NCBI GenBank assembly: GCA_028291615.1
Contig: JAQGHM010000334.1
Coordinates: 1-35,427 of the forward strand
From: Phycisphaerales bacterium
GTDB taxonomy: Bacteria; Planctomycetota; Phycisphaerae; Tepidisphaerales; Tepidisphaeraceae
Reading direction: 5' to 3'
DNA length: 35,427 nucleotides
How positions within the stretch are numbered: the stretch's first letter is position 1; each line of letters starts with the position of its first letter. Of this stretch, positions 17,101 to 24,521 are shown one piece after another. The notes below the pieces were generated by a model, which was not told the origin of the DNA, made no database searches, and saw only the letters and a program-made list of their open reading frames with translations. The position numbers and the translations under genes were made by a program.

Positions 17101-18822
17101 GGCACGTTCGTCGTCACCCTCACGGTGACCGACAAGGACGGCAGCGCCACCACCGCCGCCAGCAAAACGGTGGTAGTGAGCAACGCCAATCCCACCGCCG
17201 CCATCGGCGCTACCCCCGAAACCAGCCCCGAAGGTACGGCGATCAGCGTGACCGGATCGGCGACCGATCCCGGCACGCTAGACACGCTGACCTACGCCTG
17301 GAGCGTGACCAAGGACGAAGTCCCCTACGCCAGCGGCACCGGCACGAGCCTCTCCTTCACGCCCAACGATAACGCGAACTACATCGTCACCCTCACCGCC
17401 ACCGATAAGGACGGCGGCGTCGGCATCACCAGCCGAAGCATCACCGTCACCAACGTCGCCCCCACGCTGCACCTGTCGGGCGCGACCCAGGTGAAAAACG
17501 GCACGCCCTACATCCTGGGCCTTACCTCCGCCGACCCCGGCACGGACACGCTTAGCGGTTGGACCGTCAACTGGGGCGACGGCCAGATCCAATCGATCGA
17601 AGGCAACCCCGCGTCCGCCTCACACACCTACACCGTTGACGGCGACTTCATGATCGCCGCCACCGGCACCGATGAAGACGGCACCTTCGCTGCCGCCAAC
17701 GCCCTGGTCTTCGGGGTTTCCGACGTTGCCGACGTGGTCGCGCCGACCGCCGCGCTCGGGTCAACGGTCACGGTCGCCGCCGGCGCAACGAGCGGCACCT
17801 TCACCGTCACCTACACGGATGATGTGGCGATCAACCAGTCGCTGCTCGCCGACGGAAACGTCCAGATCACCGGCCCCAACGGCTTCAGCCAGCTCGCTCA
17901 TTTCGCCTCCTCCGTCGCCGGCGCGTCCGCCGGCCAGCGCGTGGCAACGTACAGCTTCACCCCGCCGGGCGGCAAGTGGTCCTACACGGGCAACGGCTCG
18001 TACACGATCCAACTTCTGAACAACCAGGTCGCCGACACCGGCGGCAACTACGCCCCCGCCAAGACGCTGGGCGGATTCAGCGCAAAGCTGGCGATCCCAG
18101 ACTTGGGCGGCACCTCCCTGACTGACGCCGCCTACGCCGGCATCGTCTCAACCGGCTACAACAGTTCGTTCAGCGACTTCCTGTCGAAAGGCGATCGCAA
18201 CGACTACTACCGCCTGCGGATCAAGGCGACCACGCAGGTGGACGTGAAGATGCAGGGGATGAGCGACAACGTCGACATGCAATTCCTCGACGGCAACGGT
18301 CGCGTCCTGCAGACTTCCGCCCGCGCCGGCATTCGCAGCGAGGCCATGACTCGCCTGCTGGCGCCGGGCACCTATTACATCCGAACTTACTATTCGGGCT
18401 TGGGATCAACCCCCTACACGCTCAAAATCTCCTCCGGCGTTGCCGCCGCGCCCGGCGCTACCCCGACTTCGCTCGGCACCGATACCGTTGGCAACAAGAC
18501 GTCGTCGGCGCTGAACATCGGAACCGTCGTACCCGGCTCATCCCAAATCCGCGCCGAGGCCCTGCAAGGCGCCGATACCAGCGACGTCTACAGCTTCCGC
18601 CTGGCCAAGGCCGGTAGCCTCAATGCGAGTCTTTATGGACTGGCGGACGACGCCCAGCTCCAGCTCCTCGATGGCTCAGGGCGCGTCATCCAGACCTCGA
18701 GCAACGCCGGCCTGAGCGACGAAGCCGTCGCGCAGAAGCTCACGGCTGGGAATTATTTCCTGCGCGTCTTCAGCGACAAGGCAATCCGCACGAATTACAC
18801 GCTGGCGGTCGCCGCGGCTTAA
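14113..18822 (+). CDS. Giant surface protein: metzincin-like metalloprotease with PKD and PPC domains
   Basis: A 1569-residue exported protein. The N-terminus lacks a standard signal peptide but has LSALESRILASGSP, like the LEPR-XLL motif of planctomycete surface proteins. Residues about 55-250 form a metalloprotease: HESGHAFGLSH (His182, Glu183, His186, His192) gives the zinc-binding HExxHxxxxxH pattern, and PVMGNSY (Met217) the Met-turn, so it should be an active protease. Next come a PPC-like beta domain (about 260-380), two PKD-type domains, six near-identical PKD repeats (about 574-1115), another PKD-like domain and two PPC-like domains up to the last residue. No membrane anchor or PEP-CTERM tail is visible. 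AAAGG lies 5 nt before the ATG. Likely role: cell-surface or secreted proteolysis, with PKD domains as spacers or binding modules; the substrate is unknown. Confidence 0.85.
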   Translation: MLLSKKLPLRTYGVSPFSLSALESRILASGSPAPALVLSMPGSEVPNLASRPSSTAKLYLDFNGDFTTNWGGHQPGSTPAYDTNGDPTTFSTSELAAINEIWARVSEKYASFDLDVTTIDPGTYNDRQALHVVIGGNGAWTGSGALGGIAEEQGFYDGHSNTVFIFEDNLARVSSVAEACCHESGHAFGLSHQSSYDLNGIKTAEYNSGDARSAPVMGNSYSAQRGLWWYGTSVWNNIYQDDLSVLSNSATNGFGYRPDDHGNSIGSADAFSLSGTTLSGSGVIETTADTDSFSFSTSGGAVSFTAAVGSYVLAQTGSSAGGTLDLRLELRDAAGNLITSADTASLGETVTANLAAGTYYLIVASHGGYGDVGTYSITGTAPQAGAGPVANIGGAYSAAEGGSVNLSAAASTGSGLTYLWDLDGDGIFGETGAGATHGNETGVSPTFLATGLDGPSTYAIALQITDSNGLTSSASTNISITNAIPVVTPSGSGSVNEGSTYTLNFSAADAGGDSLSSWSINWGDGSAVTTVAGDVSSATHVFADNHAYTVTFSATDKDGGIGSATKSVTVVNVAPVAFIFGAPSSSPEGTAVNLTSSIVDPGTADTFTYLWGVTKNGVAYKSGTASTFTFTPNDNGTYIVTLTVTDKDGATASDSETVIATNVAPTAAISTTPASSPEGTLISMTGSAIDPGTVDTLTYAWGVTKDGVAYATGTGTGYSFTPNDNATYLVTLTVTDKDGATGTASKTITGTNALPIASITGAPASSPEGTAINLTGSATDAGALDTTITDAWSVTKNGAGYATGTGTSFVFTPNDNGTYLVTLTATDKDGGAGTTTRTITASNVAPTATITGAPTSSPEGTAIPLTGSATDPGALDTLTYSWSATKGGVAYTTGTGASFSLTPNDNATYVVTLTVTDKDGSIGTTNKTITVTNVAPTVAVTGAPSESPEGTAVNLASSAVDPGALDTFTYAWAVTKNGVAYKSGVASTFTFTPNDNGTFVVTLTVTDKDGSATTAASKTVVVSNANPTAAIGATPETSPEGTAISVTGSATDPGTLDTLTYAWSVTKDEVPYASGTGTSLSFTPNDNANYIVTLTATDKDGGVGITSRSITVTNVAPTLHLSGATQVKNGTPYILGLTSADPGTDTLSGWTVNWGDGQIQSIEGNPASASHTYTVDGDFMIAATGTDEDGTFAAANALVFGVSDVADVVAPTAALGSTVTVAAGATSGTFTVTYTDDVAINQSLLADGNVQITGPNGFSQLAHFASSVAGASAGQRVATYSFTPPGGKWSYTGNGSYTIQLLNNQVADTGGNYAPAKTLGGFSAKLAIPDLGGTSLTDAAYAGIVSTGYNSSFSDFLSKGDRNDYYRLRIKATTQVDVKMQGMSDNVDMQFLDGNGRVLQTSARAGIRSEAMTRLLAPGTYYIRTYYSGLGSTPYTLKISSGVAAAPGATPTSLGTDTVGNKTSSALNIGTVVPGSSQIRAEALQGADTSDVYSFRLAKAGSLNASLYGLADDAQLQLLDGSGRVIQTSSNAGLSDEAVAQKLTAGNYFLRVFSDKAIRTNYTLAVAAA
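15832..17457 (+). repeat. Six tandem PKD-encoding repeats of about 271 bp
   Basis: The unit TTCACGCCCAACGACAAC or a close variant recurs at 16000, 16270, 16543, 16813, 17083 and 17356, giving spacings of 270, 273, 270, 270 and 273 bp, all in frame. Each unit encodes about 90 residues beginning A-P-T/V and containing SPEGT, DPG, FTPNDN and VTLTVTDKDG. Units 1 and 5 share AYKSG and STFTFTPNDNGT; units 2 and 6 share TKD and the DPGTxDTLTYAW stretch, which points to a four-unit higher-order block. Confidence 0.9.
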
Positions 18823-18830
18823 GCGTGCCG

Positions 18831-20072
18831 TCAGGGATTGAGATAGCGCTTGCCGTACTTCCAGGCAACGAACGCACCGGCGGCGAGCACCGCAAGCACG
18901 ACTACTGCAATGAGCAGCTTGACAATGAATCGCCCGCGCGGTGCCGGCGTGGCATTGGTCGCTGCAGCAGTGTTCTTCCCCGAGCGCGAGCCCCCTGCCT
19001 GAAGTTCGGGTCGATCTGCCGCAGCCACGGCGAATGCCAGAGGCCCCCATTGCTTGAATACGTCCGCGTCATCGTTGAGCGCCGAGTCGCTCGTCAATCG
19101 CTTCGGCTGCGGTGGCACAGGGGGCGTCGCCTGGATGGCAGTTTGAGCGGAAGCAGGAGCAGGAGTAACTGCGGGAGGGGGAATTGGAGCGGCCGGAGGA
19201 ATCGGAGTTGGAGAAGAAGCCACCGCGGGCTGTGGCGCTTGAATGGGCGCAGAGGGCAGTATTGGAGCAGCAGATGCCCCAGATTTGGCGGGGACCGGTG
19301 CGATGGCTTTGGCGACGACAGGGATCACCTTCTTTTGCTGCGCCGGCGGAGGCGGTGCCGGTTTCGCCGGCGCAGGCTTGGCAGGCACAGCGGTTTTGGC
19401 GACGGGCGCCTCTGGAGCGCTGGCCTGCGGGATTAATCGGAAGCGGAATTTGTCATCGCCGATCGTCAGGAGACTGCCGTCGGGCAACGGAGCCCGTACC
19501 ACCGGCTCGCCATTGATCCGACATGGTGACGCCGGGTCGAGGTTCCAGAGCCAGTAGCCCGCCCCCAGTCGCATGATCATCGCACACGCTTCGGGCGCGC
19601 CGGCAGTCATCAGCCGCAGTTCCGCTTGCTCGCAAGCGCCCACCAGCATCACCGGGCCGCGCACCGTCCGCGGATCTCCACCCGCTGCCGGCAAGAGCTC
19701 GGCCGACGGGGTCGCCATCTGGCCATTCGCGCCAGCGGGAGCCAAACGCGTGGCGAAAACGTCATATTCGATTTTTCCAAGCCTGACGCGGTCGCCGTGG
19801 TGGAGGCTGGCTTCGACCACCGTCGTTCCGTTCCACTGCAGGGATGCGCTGCCGGTCAGATCGCGGATGTAAAGCTGGCCATCGAGGTTCAGCACCAGGA
19901 CGTGGGCTGACGCAGTCTGGGCGGGGGCTTGGGCGCCGTCGGAGGCCGACGCGGCACTGAGCAGGTTCACCGGTCGGCTGAACGCGACGGGCGGCTTCCC
20001 CTCGAATCCGGCGCGCGGCCTGAGGCTAAAATCTTCGTAGTAAACAGAAGGTGGGGCGGCTTTAGTGCTCAT
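18831..20072 (-). CDS. Membrane-anchored protein with two degenerate FHA-like domains
   Basis: A 413-residue protein. FHA-like domain 1 covers about 55-108 (GQLYIRDLTGSASLQWNG, then HHGDRVRLGKIEYDVF). FHA-like domain 2 covers about 140-213 (VMLVGACEQAELRL, CRINGEPVVRAPLPDGS, LLTIGDDKFRFR). In domain 2 the Arg and Ser-x-x-His that bind phosphothreonine are missing, so it may bind protein without phosphate. A Pro/Ala-rich linker (about 217-340) leads to a membrane span (about 383-403) and a short basic tail. The ATG at 20072 is preferred over 20126 because GGGGGAAG lies just upstream. It ends 8 bp from the convergent surface protein gene. Adjacency to a kinase and a second FHA-like protein suggests shared signalling. 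Confidence 0.75.
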   Translation of the reverse strand: MSTKAAPPSVYYEDFSLRPRAGFEGKPPVAFSRPVNLLSAASASDGAQAPAQTASAHVLVLNLDGQLYIRDLTGSASLQWNGTTVVEASLHHGDRVRLGKIEYDVFATRLAPAGANGQMATPSAELLPAAGGDPRTVRGPVMLVGACEQAELRLMTAGAPEACAMIMRLGAGYWLWNLDPASPCRINGEPVVRAPLPDGSLLTIGDDKFRFRLIPQASAPEAPVAKTAVPAKPAPAKPAPPPPAQQKKVIPVVAKAIAPVPAKSGASAAPILPSAPIQAPQPAVASSPTPIPPAAPIPPPAVTPAPASAQTAIQATPPVPPQPKRLTSDSALNDDADVFKQWGPLAFAVAAADRPELQAGGSRSGKNTAAATNATPAPRGRFIVKLLIAVVVLAVLAAGAFVAWKYGKRYLNP

Positions 20073-20243
20073 GAAGACTTCCCCCGCTTGGGTCGGCCGA
20101 CAGCGCCATACCCTCATGGGGGGCACAACGCTTATGGAAGACGGAGCAGCGCTCCGCGCACCGTCAATTCCTATGTCGGAGATGAATTTACCCTCCGGAA
20201 GACGCTGAATTCTACACCCGAAATCGCACAGCGACCAACATTT

Positions 20244-21782
20244 ATGAACAGTCTGGAGCGATTTACGATAACATGCGGGTCCGGGTGTCCTATGTTGCGC
20301 GGTCTAGCGGGCTGGTTATTATTACTTGGGGTCCTTTACATCCCTTGGCATGACGGGGGCGTTGCGCCGCTCTCCATCGGCATATTATCGGCCCTGGTCT
20401 TCCTGGCCTCGATGCTTTGGCTGCTGGGCCACGCGTTTGGGGAAACGCGGCCGCGGATTCCATACGTCGGCCTCGCCTGCATCGCCCTGCTCCTCTTGCA
20501 GGGGTGGTGGATGGCTTGCAACGCGCTGCGTCGTTACGACCCGATCACGCATTCGTTCTTCCCGAGCCGCGGCCTTTGGCGCGCGGCCCCGGGAAGCTGG
20601 GACGGCCGCGCGTCGCTGGCTGCGGCGCTGGCGGCCAGCAGCATGCTCCTGACGATCTGCATCGTCTCCGACCTGAGCCACTATCCGAAATGGCGAAAAC
20701 GCTTCGCATATGGCGTCGCGCTGAGCGGCGCCCTGGTCGCACTCGTTGGCATACTCAAGGCCGCAGGCGCGGACCCCTTGCTGCCCGCACTGGGGGTTCG
20801 ACAAGGCACCTCCTTCGCCAGTTATGAATATCACGGCAACGCCGGGACGTTGTTAAACCTCTGCCTGCCGCTGGCATTCGGACTGCTGCTGCATGTCGCC
20901 CACCGGACGCATCGCGGCTCGCGGCGGGTGATCGCGGCGGTGCCGCTGTTGCTCATCGTCGCGGGTGCGATCGTCAACGTAAGTCGGGCAGCGCAGGCCA
21001 TCACCGTGCTGCTGACGGTCGGGCTGATCGCCTGGGCATTCTGGCTGGGGCGCGGCCGCTCGGAGCAAGGCATAATTCAGCGGTGGGGATGGCAACTGGC
21101 GCTGGCAGTGATCGCGGTGGCTTTGATGATCGCGGGCGCAGTGGCCACGACGCATAGCCGCTGGTCCCATCTGCCGGGACAAATGACGCTGAAGAACCCG
21201 CGGCTGATCATGTGGCAGGTGTGCGGTTACTGGCTGGCCGACGCCGGCCCCATGGGATACGGGCCGGGAACCTATAAGCTGATCTACCCCACGACGCCCC
21301 CGTCAGAGCTTCATGAACTTTACCCGCGCTGGATCGTGCAACCGCACATCCCCGGCGAACCCGTCAGCATCTGGAACCACGTCTATAACGACTACCTGCA
21401 GTTCGCCTTCGAGTGGGGATGGCTTGGCGCGGCGGTCTGGGCGATCCTGCTCCTGGGCGGGCTTGTGCTGGCCGTCCGCACGGCAAGGCATCGTTCGCCG
21501 ACGTTCAGCGACGCGACCCTGGCAGGAAGCGTCGTTTTCGCGCTCGCCGGCTTGTACATCCACGCCGCAGTCGACTGCCCGCTGCAAATCCTCTCGCTGC
21601 AGTTTTATGCCGGCATCGTCCTGGGTCTCGGATGGGGAAGTGCCGGATGGCGAGTCGAGCAGAGTCAATTTTCGGTTTCGCGGCTTGATACGCCCGCGGA
21701 TGCGTTGGAAGTGACGCTTAATCCCCGGGTCACTCCATCGCGGCCGATGGTCAGCCGCCATGACCTACCTCTGATCAAGTAA
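20244..21782 (+). CDS. O-antigen ligase/polymerase-like membrane protein (Wzy_C family)
   Basis: A 512-residue polytopic membrane protein with about eleven hydrophobic spans. The large loop near the C-terminus carries HVYNDYLQFAFEWGWLGAAV, the pattern common to Wzy_C-type ligases and polymerases, and an earlier ASYEYHGNAGTLLNLCLPLA span fits the same family. It would join or polymerise lipid-linked glycans at the periplasmic face. It lies 8 kb from the polysaccharide operon and on the other strand, but may serve the same glycan. The start is uncertain: ATG 20244 has no clear ribosome binding site, while ATG 20292 has GGGTG about 7 nt upstream. The open frame extends further to 19929, but that overlaps the divergent FHA-like gene. 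Ligase versus polymerase cannot be decided. Confidence 0.85.
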   Translation: MNSLERFTITCGSGCPMLRGLAGWLLLLGVLYIPWHDGGVAPLSIGILSALVFLASMLWLLGHAFGETRPRIPYVGLACIALLLLQGWWMACNALRRYDPITHSFFPSRGLWRAAPGSWDGRASLAAALAASSMLLTICIVSDLSHYPKWRKRFAYGVALSGALVALVGILKAAGADPLLPALGVRQGTSFASYEYHGNAGTLLNLCLPLAFGLLLHVAHRTHRGSRRVIAAVPLLLIVAGAIVNVSRAAQAITVLLTVGLIAWAFWLGRGRSEQGIIQRWGWQLALAVIAVALMIAGAVATTHSRWSHLPGQMTLKNPRLIMWQVCGYWLADAGPMGYGPGTYKLIYPTTPPSELHELYPRWIVQPHIPGEPVSIWNHVYNDYLQFAFEWGWLGAAVWAILLLGGLVLAVRTARHRSPTFSDATLAGSVVFALAGLYIHAAVDCPLQILSLQFYAGIVLGLGWGSAGWRVEQSQFSVSRLDTPADALEVTLNPRVTPSRPMVSRHDLPLIK

Positions 21783-21937
21783 AGCTGCGGCCCCGACTCC
21801 CCCGTTCTCTTCCCCGCCCCTTTTGGGGAACAAATAATTTTGAAATTTCTTGAGCGGTCTCCCGACCACCCTTGTGCGGGCAGCGGCCCGGCGCCGAGGC
21901 GGCGCGATCCGCGGATGCTCTTTACGGGAGACCGATC

Positions 21938-22807
21938 ATGATTCTCAGATTGATCAAGTATGGCGTGCTCACGGTGGCTGGCGGCGCGGTGGTGGCGTCG
22001 CTGCTGTTTGGCGGCGAAGCGCTCAGCTATAGCCGAACCTGGGGCCGGACGATGCGGCAGTCGGTGAACGACAATATCCCGCTGGAGTTTCAACTCCGCC
22101 GCGCCCGCGACCTGCTGGGCGACATCCTGCCCGAGATGCAGGCGAACGTCCGCGTGATGGCGCAACAGGAGGTGGAGATCGACGCGGTGCGCGAGGACAT
22201 CGAGCTGAGTCAGAAGTCACTGGTGGAAGAAGGCGGTCGCATCCAAATCCTCAAGAACGCGGTGTCGAGCGGGCGGAGCAATTTCACGCTGGCAGGTTTA
22301 ACCTACACGCGCGACCAGCTCGTCCAGGAGCTTGCGCGCCGCTTCGATCGTTACCGCGAGGCAGAGCAGATGGTGGCTGCCAAGCGCAAGTTGTTCGACA
22401 ACCGCCGCCAGGCGCTGGCGGCTGCCGAGTTCCAGCTCGAGCAAATGCGCGTGCGCAAGGTCGCGTTGCAAAGCCAGATCGAATCGCTGACCGGGCAGTA
22501 CCGCCTGGTGCAGACGGCGTCGGCGAACAGCAAGGTACAGGTGGACCCGGGCAAGCTCGCGCAGGCCGAGCGCCTGGTCGGCGAAATTCGCCAGCAGTTG
22601 AACGTGGCCGAGCACGTCCTGGCGCGGGAGGCGAAATTCACCCAGCCCATCCCGGTTGATACGATCGACCCGCAGGATCTGGTGGCGCGTGTCGGGCGTC
22701 ACTTCGACGGCGCTTCGACGGCCACGGCCGTCACGCCGCCGGCAACGGGGAACGATGCCGACAACACCCCGGTTACTACTGACGCCCCGTCCAGCGCCGG
22801 CCGGTAA
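21938..22807 (+). CDS. Membrane-anchored coiled-coil protein
   Basis: A 290-residue protein with one N-terminal membrane span (about 4-25) and long coiled-coil helices from about 45 to 225, then an acidic, disordered tail. The stretch PLEFQLRRARDLLGDILPEM followed by alternating charged heptads resembles a conserved planctomycete family that I know only as hypothetical; the coiled coil is PspA-like in appearance but no PspA relationship is claimed. GGGAG lies 7 nt before the ATG at 21938, which I choose over the longer frame from 21872. It starts a five-gene row with FHA-like, kinase and sigma genes, and probably belongs to that envelope signalling unit. The 155 bp before it include a weak hairpin and an AT-rich stretch without a clear promoter. 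Confidence 0.75.
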   Translation: MILRLIKYGVLTVAGGAVVASLLFGGEALSYSRTWGRTMRQSVNDNIPLEFQLRRARDLLGDILPEMQANVRVMAQQEVEIDAVREDIELSQKSLVEEGGRIQILKNAVSSGRSNFTLAGLTYTRDQLVQELARRFDRYREAEQMVAAKRKLFDNRRQALAAAEFQLEQMRVRKVALQSQIESLTGQYRLVQTASANSKVQVDPGKLAQAERLVGEIRQQLNVAEHVLAREAKFTQPIPVDTIDPQDLVARVGRHFDGASTATAVTPPATGNDADNTPVTTDAPSSAGR

Positions 22808-22892
22808 ATTGTTCCATCGCGTAACGGCAATGTAGTATCATCGTGACCCAGCAGCAGCAGTGCCTGTCCACCGGGCCAGTGGGAGTCGAGCC

Positions 22893-24500
22893 GTGCTGAT
22901 CCTTCGCCTAAAACGTTGCGAACGCGCCCTGGCGGGTGGCCGGCTGGAAGAAGCCATGCAGCTCCTCCTGCCAGCCGATGCCCGCGCCCATCGGCAGGGC
23001 CAGGCACTGCTCGACCGGCTCGTCGGTGCCTTGGTTGAACGGGGCCGCGGACACCTGGCAGATGGACGGCTCGGCCCCGCCGAGGCCGATTGGCACGCCG
23101 GAGCCAGCCTCGCCGGAAATACCCCCGTCGTCGCCCAACTGCGAGCCTCGATCGACCAGGTGGCAGCCGACCGCCAGCGGGCCGCCGACGAGCGGCGACG
23201 GGCGAAAGGCGCGGTGGAGGCATTCGTACGGCAGGGACAGTTCACCCTCGCTCACGACATGGCCGCAGCGGGGGCGGGCGGGGCGGCGGCGGGAGTTGGC
23301 GCGCTGGTGGCCGATGTGGCCGTCAACCGGGCGGCCTCGGCACGGCTAGCCGACGATGTGGCCACCGCCCTGGCGCAGAATGACTGGGAAACCGCGGTGG
23401 ATCGAATTGCCGCGACGCGATCGCCCTCGGGCGACGAGCCGCGGGTGCGGCAGCTCAAGCGCGAGGTTGCAGGCCGCGTCGCCGATGAAGCGGGCCGCTT
23501 GATCGATGCCGGACGCCTGGACGAGGCCGCGTCGGTACTGCGGCGGGCGGCGGCGCTGGGACCGGGGCTGGCTGAGATCGATTCGCTTCGCCGCGGGCTC
23601 GATCAATGCCGCATCGCATGGCAGAGCGTGCGGGCGGCGCAATTCGCGCACGCACGCGAGGTGCTCGCGCGGCTGGCGGTCCTCTTTCCCGGCGCGCGTT
23701 GGATCGGGACGGCATGCGCGGAACTGGGCCGCGCGTGCGAGGCGATCCAAGCCGTACGCGGCGGCACGCTGGGGATGCTGGATGCAGGCGACGCGACGAT
23801 CGCGTTTCCGGCGACGGCGGCAGCACTTGCGCAGGTTGGCGGCGCACCAATTGGCGGCATCCGCCCCGTCACTTCGCCAGCGATTCTCGCCCCACCACAA
23901 GCGCCGCCGCGCTCATCAGCCCGCCGGTTCCTGCTCCACGTGGACGGCGCGGGCAGCTACCTCGTGCTTCAAGGAAGTAGATTCGAAGTCGGCCCGGTCA
24001 GCGCATCGCGACCGGCCGACCTGCCCCTGGTCGTCGCCGCCGGCTCACCAACGCTGACGTTTTCACGATGTGATGACGATTATTTTCTCAGTTCCGTCGC
24101 GCCGGTGCCGGTGAATGATCGTGCGGCGACGGGCAAGCTGCTCGCCACCGGGGACCGCATCGCGGTGGGGCCGCGCGGCCGGATCGAATTTCGCCGGCCC
24201 AACGCCGCCAGTGGAACGGCCGTCCTACGAATCAGCGGGGCGCGCCTGCCATGGGGCGGCGTTCGCGAGGTGCTGTTGATGGATCGCGAGATCGTCCTGG
24301 GCGCGTCGGCGGCGGCGCACGTCCGGGTCGGCGAGTGCCCGGCGCCGGTAATCCTGCAGGCAGCGGCGGATGGCGGGCTGGTCTGCCGCGGCGAGGAGAC
24401 GGTCGTGATCGACGGCCGGGCGTGCGGCCGCTGCGGCGTTGTGGGTGAGGGCGCGCGCGTCGCCGTGGGCGCGGTGAGCTTTGTGATACGACGGGAATAG
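22893..24500 (+). CDS. Protein with helical repeats and two divergent FHA-like domains
   Basis: A 535-residue protein with no clear signal peptide or membrane span. Residues 1-330 are Ala-rich helical repeats of TPR character (for example ALAGGRLEEAMQLLLPADA and AGRLDEAASVLRRAAALGPG). Residues about 345-440 (FLLHVDGAGSYLVLQGSRF and ATGDRIAVGPRGRIEFRRP) and about 455-535 (EVLLMDREIVLGASAAAHVR and VVIDGRACGRCGVVGEGARV) have the beta-sandwich pattern of FHA domains without the Arg, Ser and His that bind phosphothreonine. GTG 22893 has GGGAG 7 nt upstream and is preferred over GTG 22860, which follows a CAG-rich stretch. The kinase gene starts 21 nt later. Likely a scaffold or kinase partner; the annotation is by pattern only. 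Confidence 0.65.
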   Translation: MLILRLKRCERALAGGRLEEAMQLLLPADARAHRQGQALLDRLVGALVERGRGHLADGRLGPAEADWHAGASLAGNTPVVAQLRASIDQVAADRQRAADERRRAKGAVEAFVRQGQFTLAHDMAAAGAGGAAAGVGALVADVAVNRAASARLADDVATALAQNDWETAVDRIAATRSPSGDEPRVRQLKREVAGRVADEAGRLIDAGRLDEAASVLRRAAALGPGLAEIDSLRRGLDQCRIAWQSVRAAQFAHAREVLARLAVLFPGARWIGTACAELGRACEAIQAVRGGTLGMLDAGDATIAFPATAAALAQVGGAPIGGIRPVTSPAILAPPQAPPRSSARRFLLHVDGAGSYLVLQGSRFEVGPVSASRPADLPLVVAAGSPTLTFSRCDDDYFLSSVAPVPVNDRAATGKLLATGDRIAVGPRGRIEFRRPNAASGTAVLRISGARLPWGGVREVLLMDREIVLGASAAAHVRVGECPAPVILQAAADGGLVCRGEETVVIDGRACGRCGVVGEGARVAVGAVSFVIRRE

Positions 24501-24521
24501 CCAGCAGGGCAGGAGCCAGTC

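Noticed and set aside
19929-20243. N-terminal extension of the ligase-like frame
   Set aside because: It runs through the start of the divergent FHA-like gene and adds a hydrophilic segment not typical of the family.
21827-21860. GGAAC and CGGTCT as a possible ECF-type promoter before the coiled-coil gene
   Set aside because: The spacing is 23 bp, too long for the usual 16-17 bp between such boxes.
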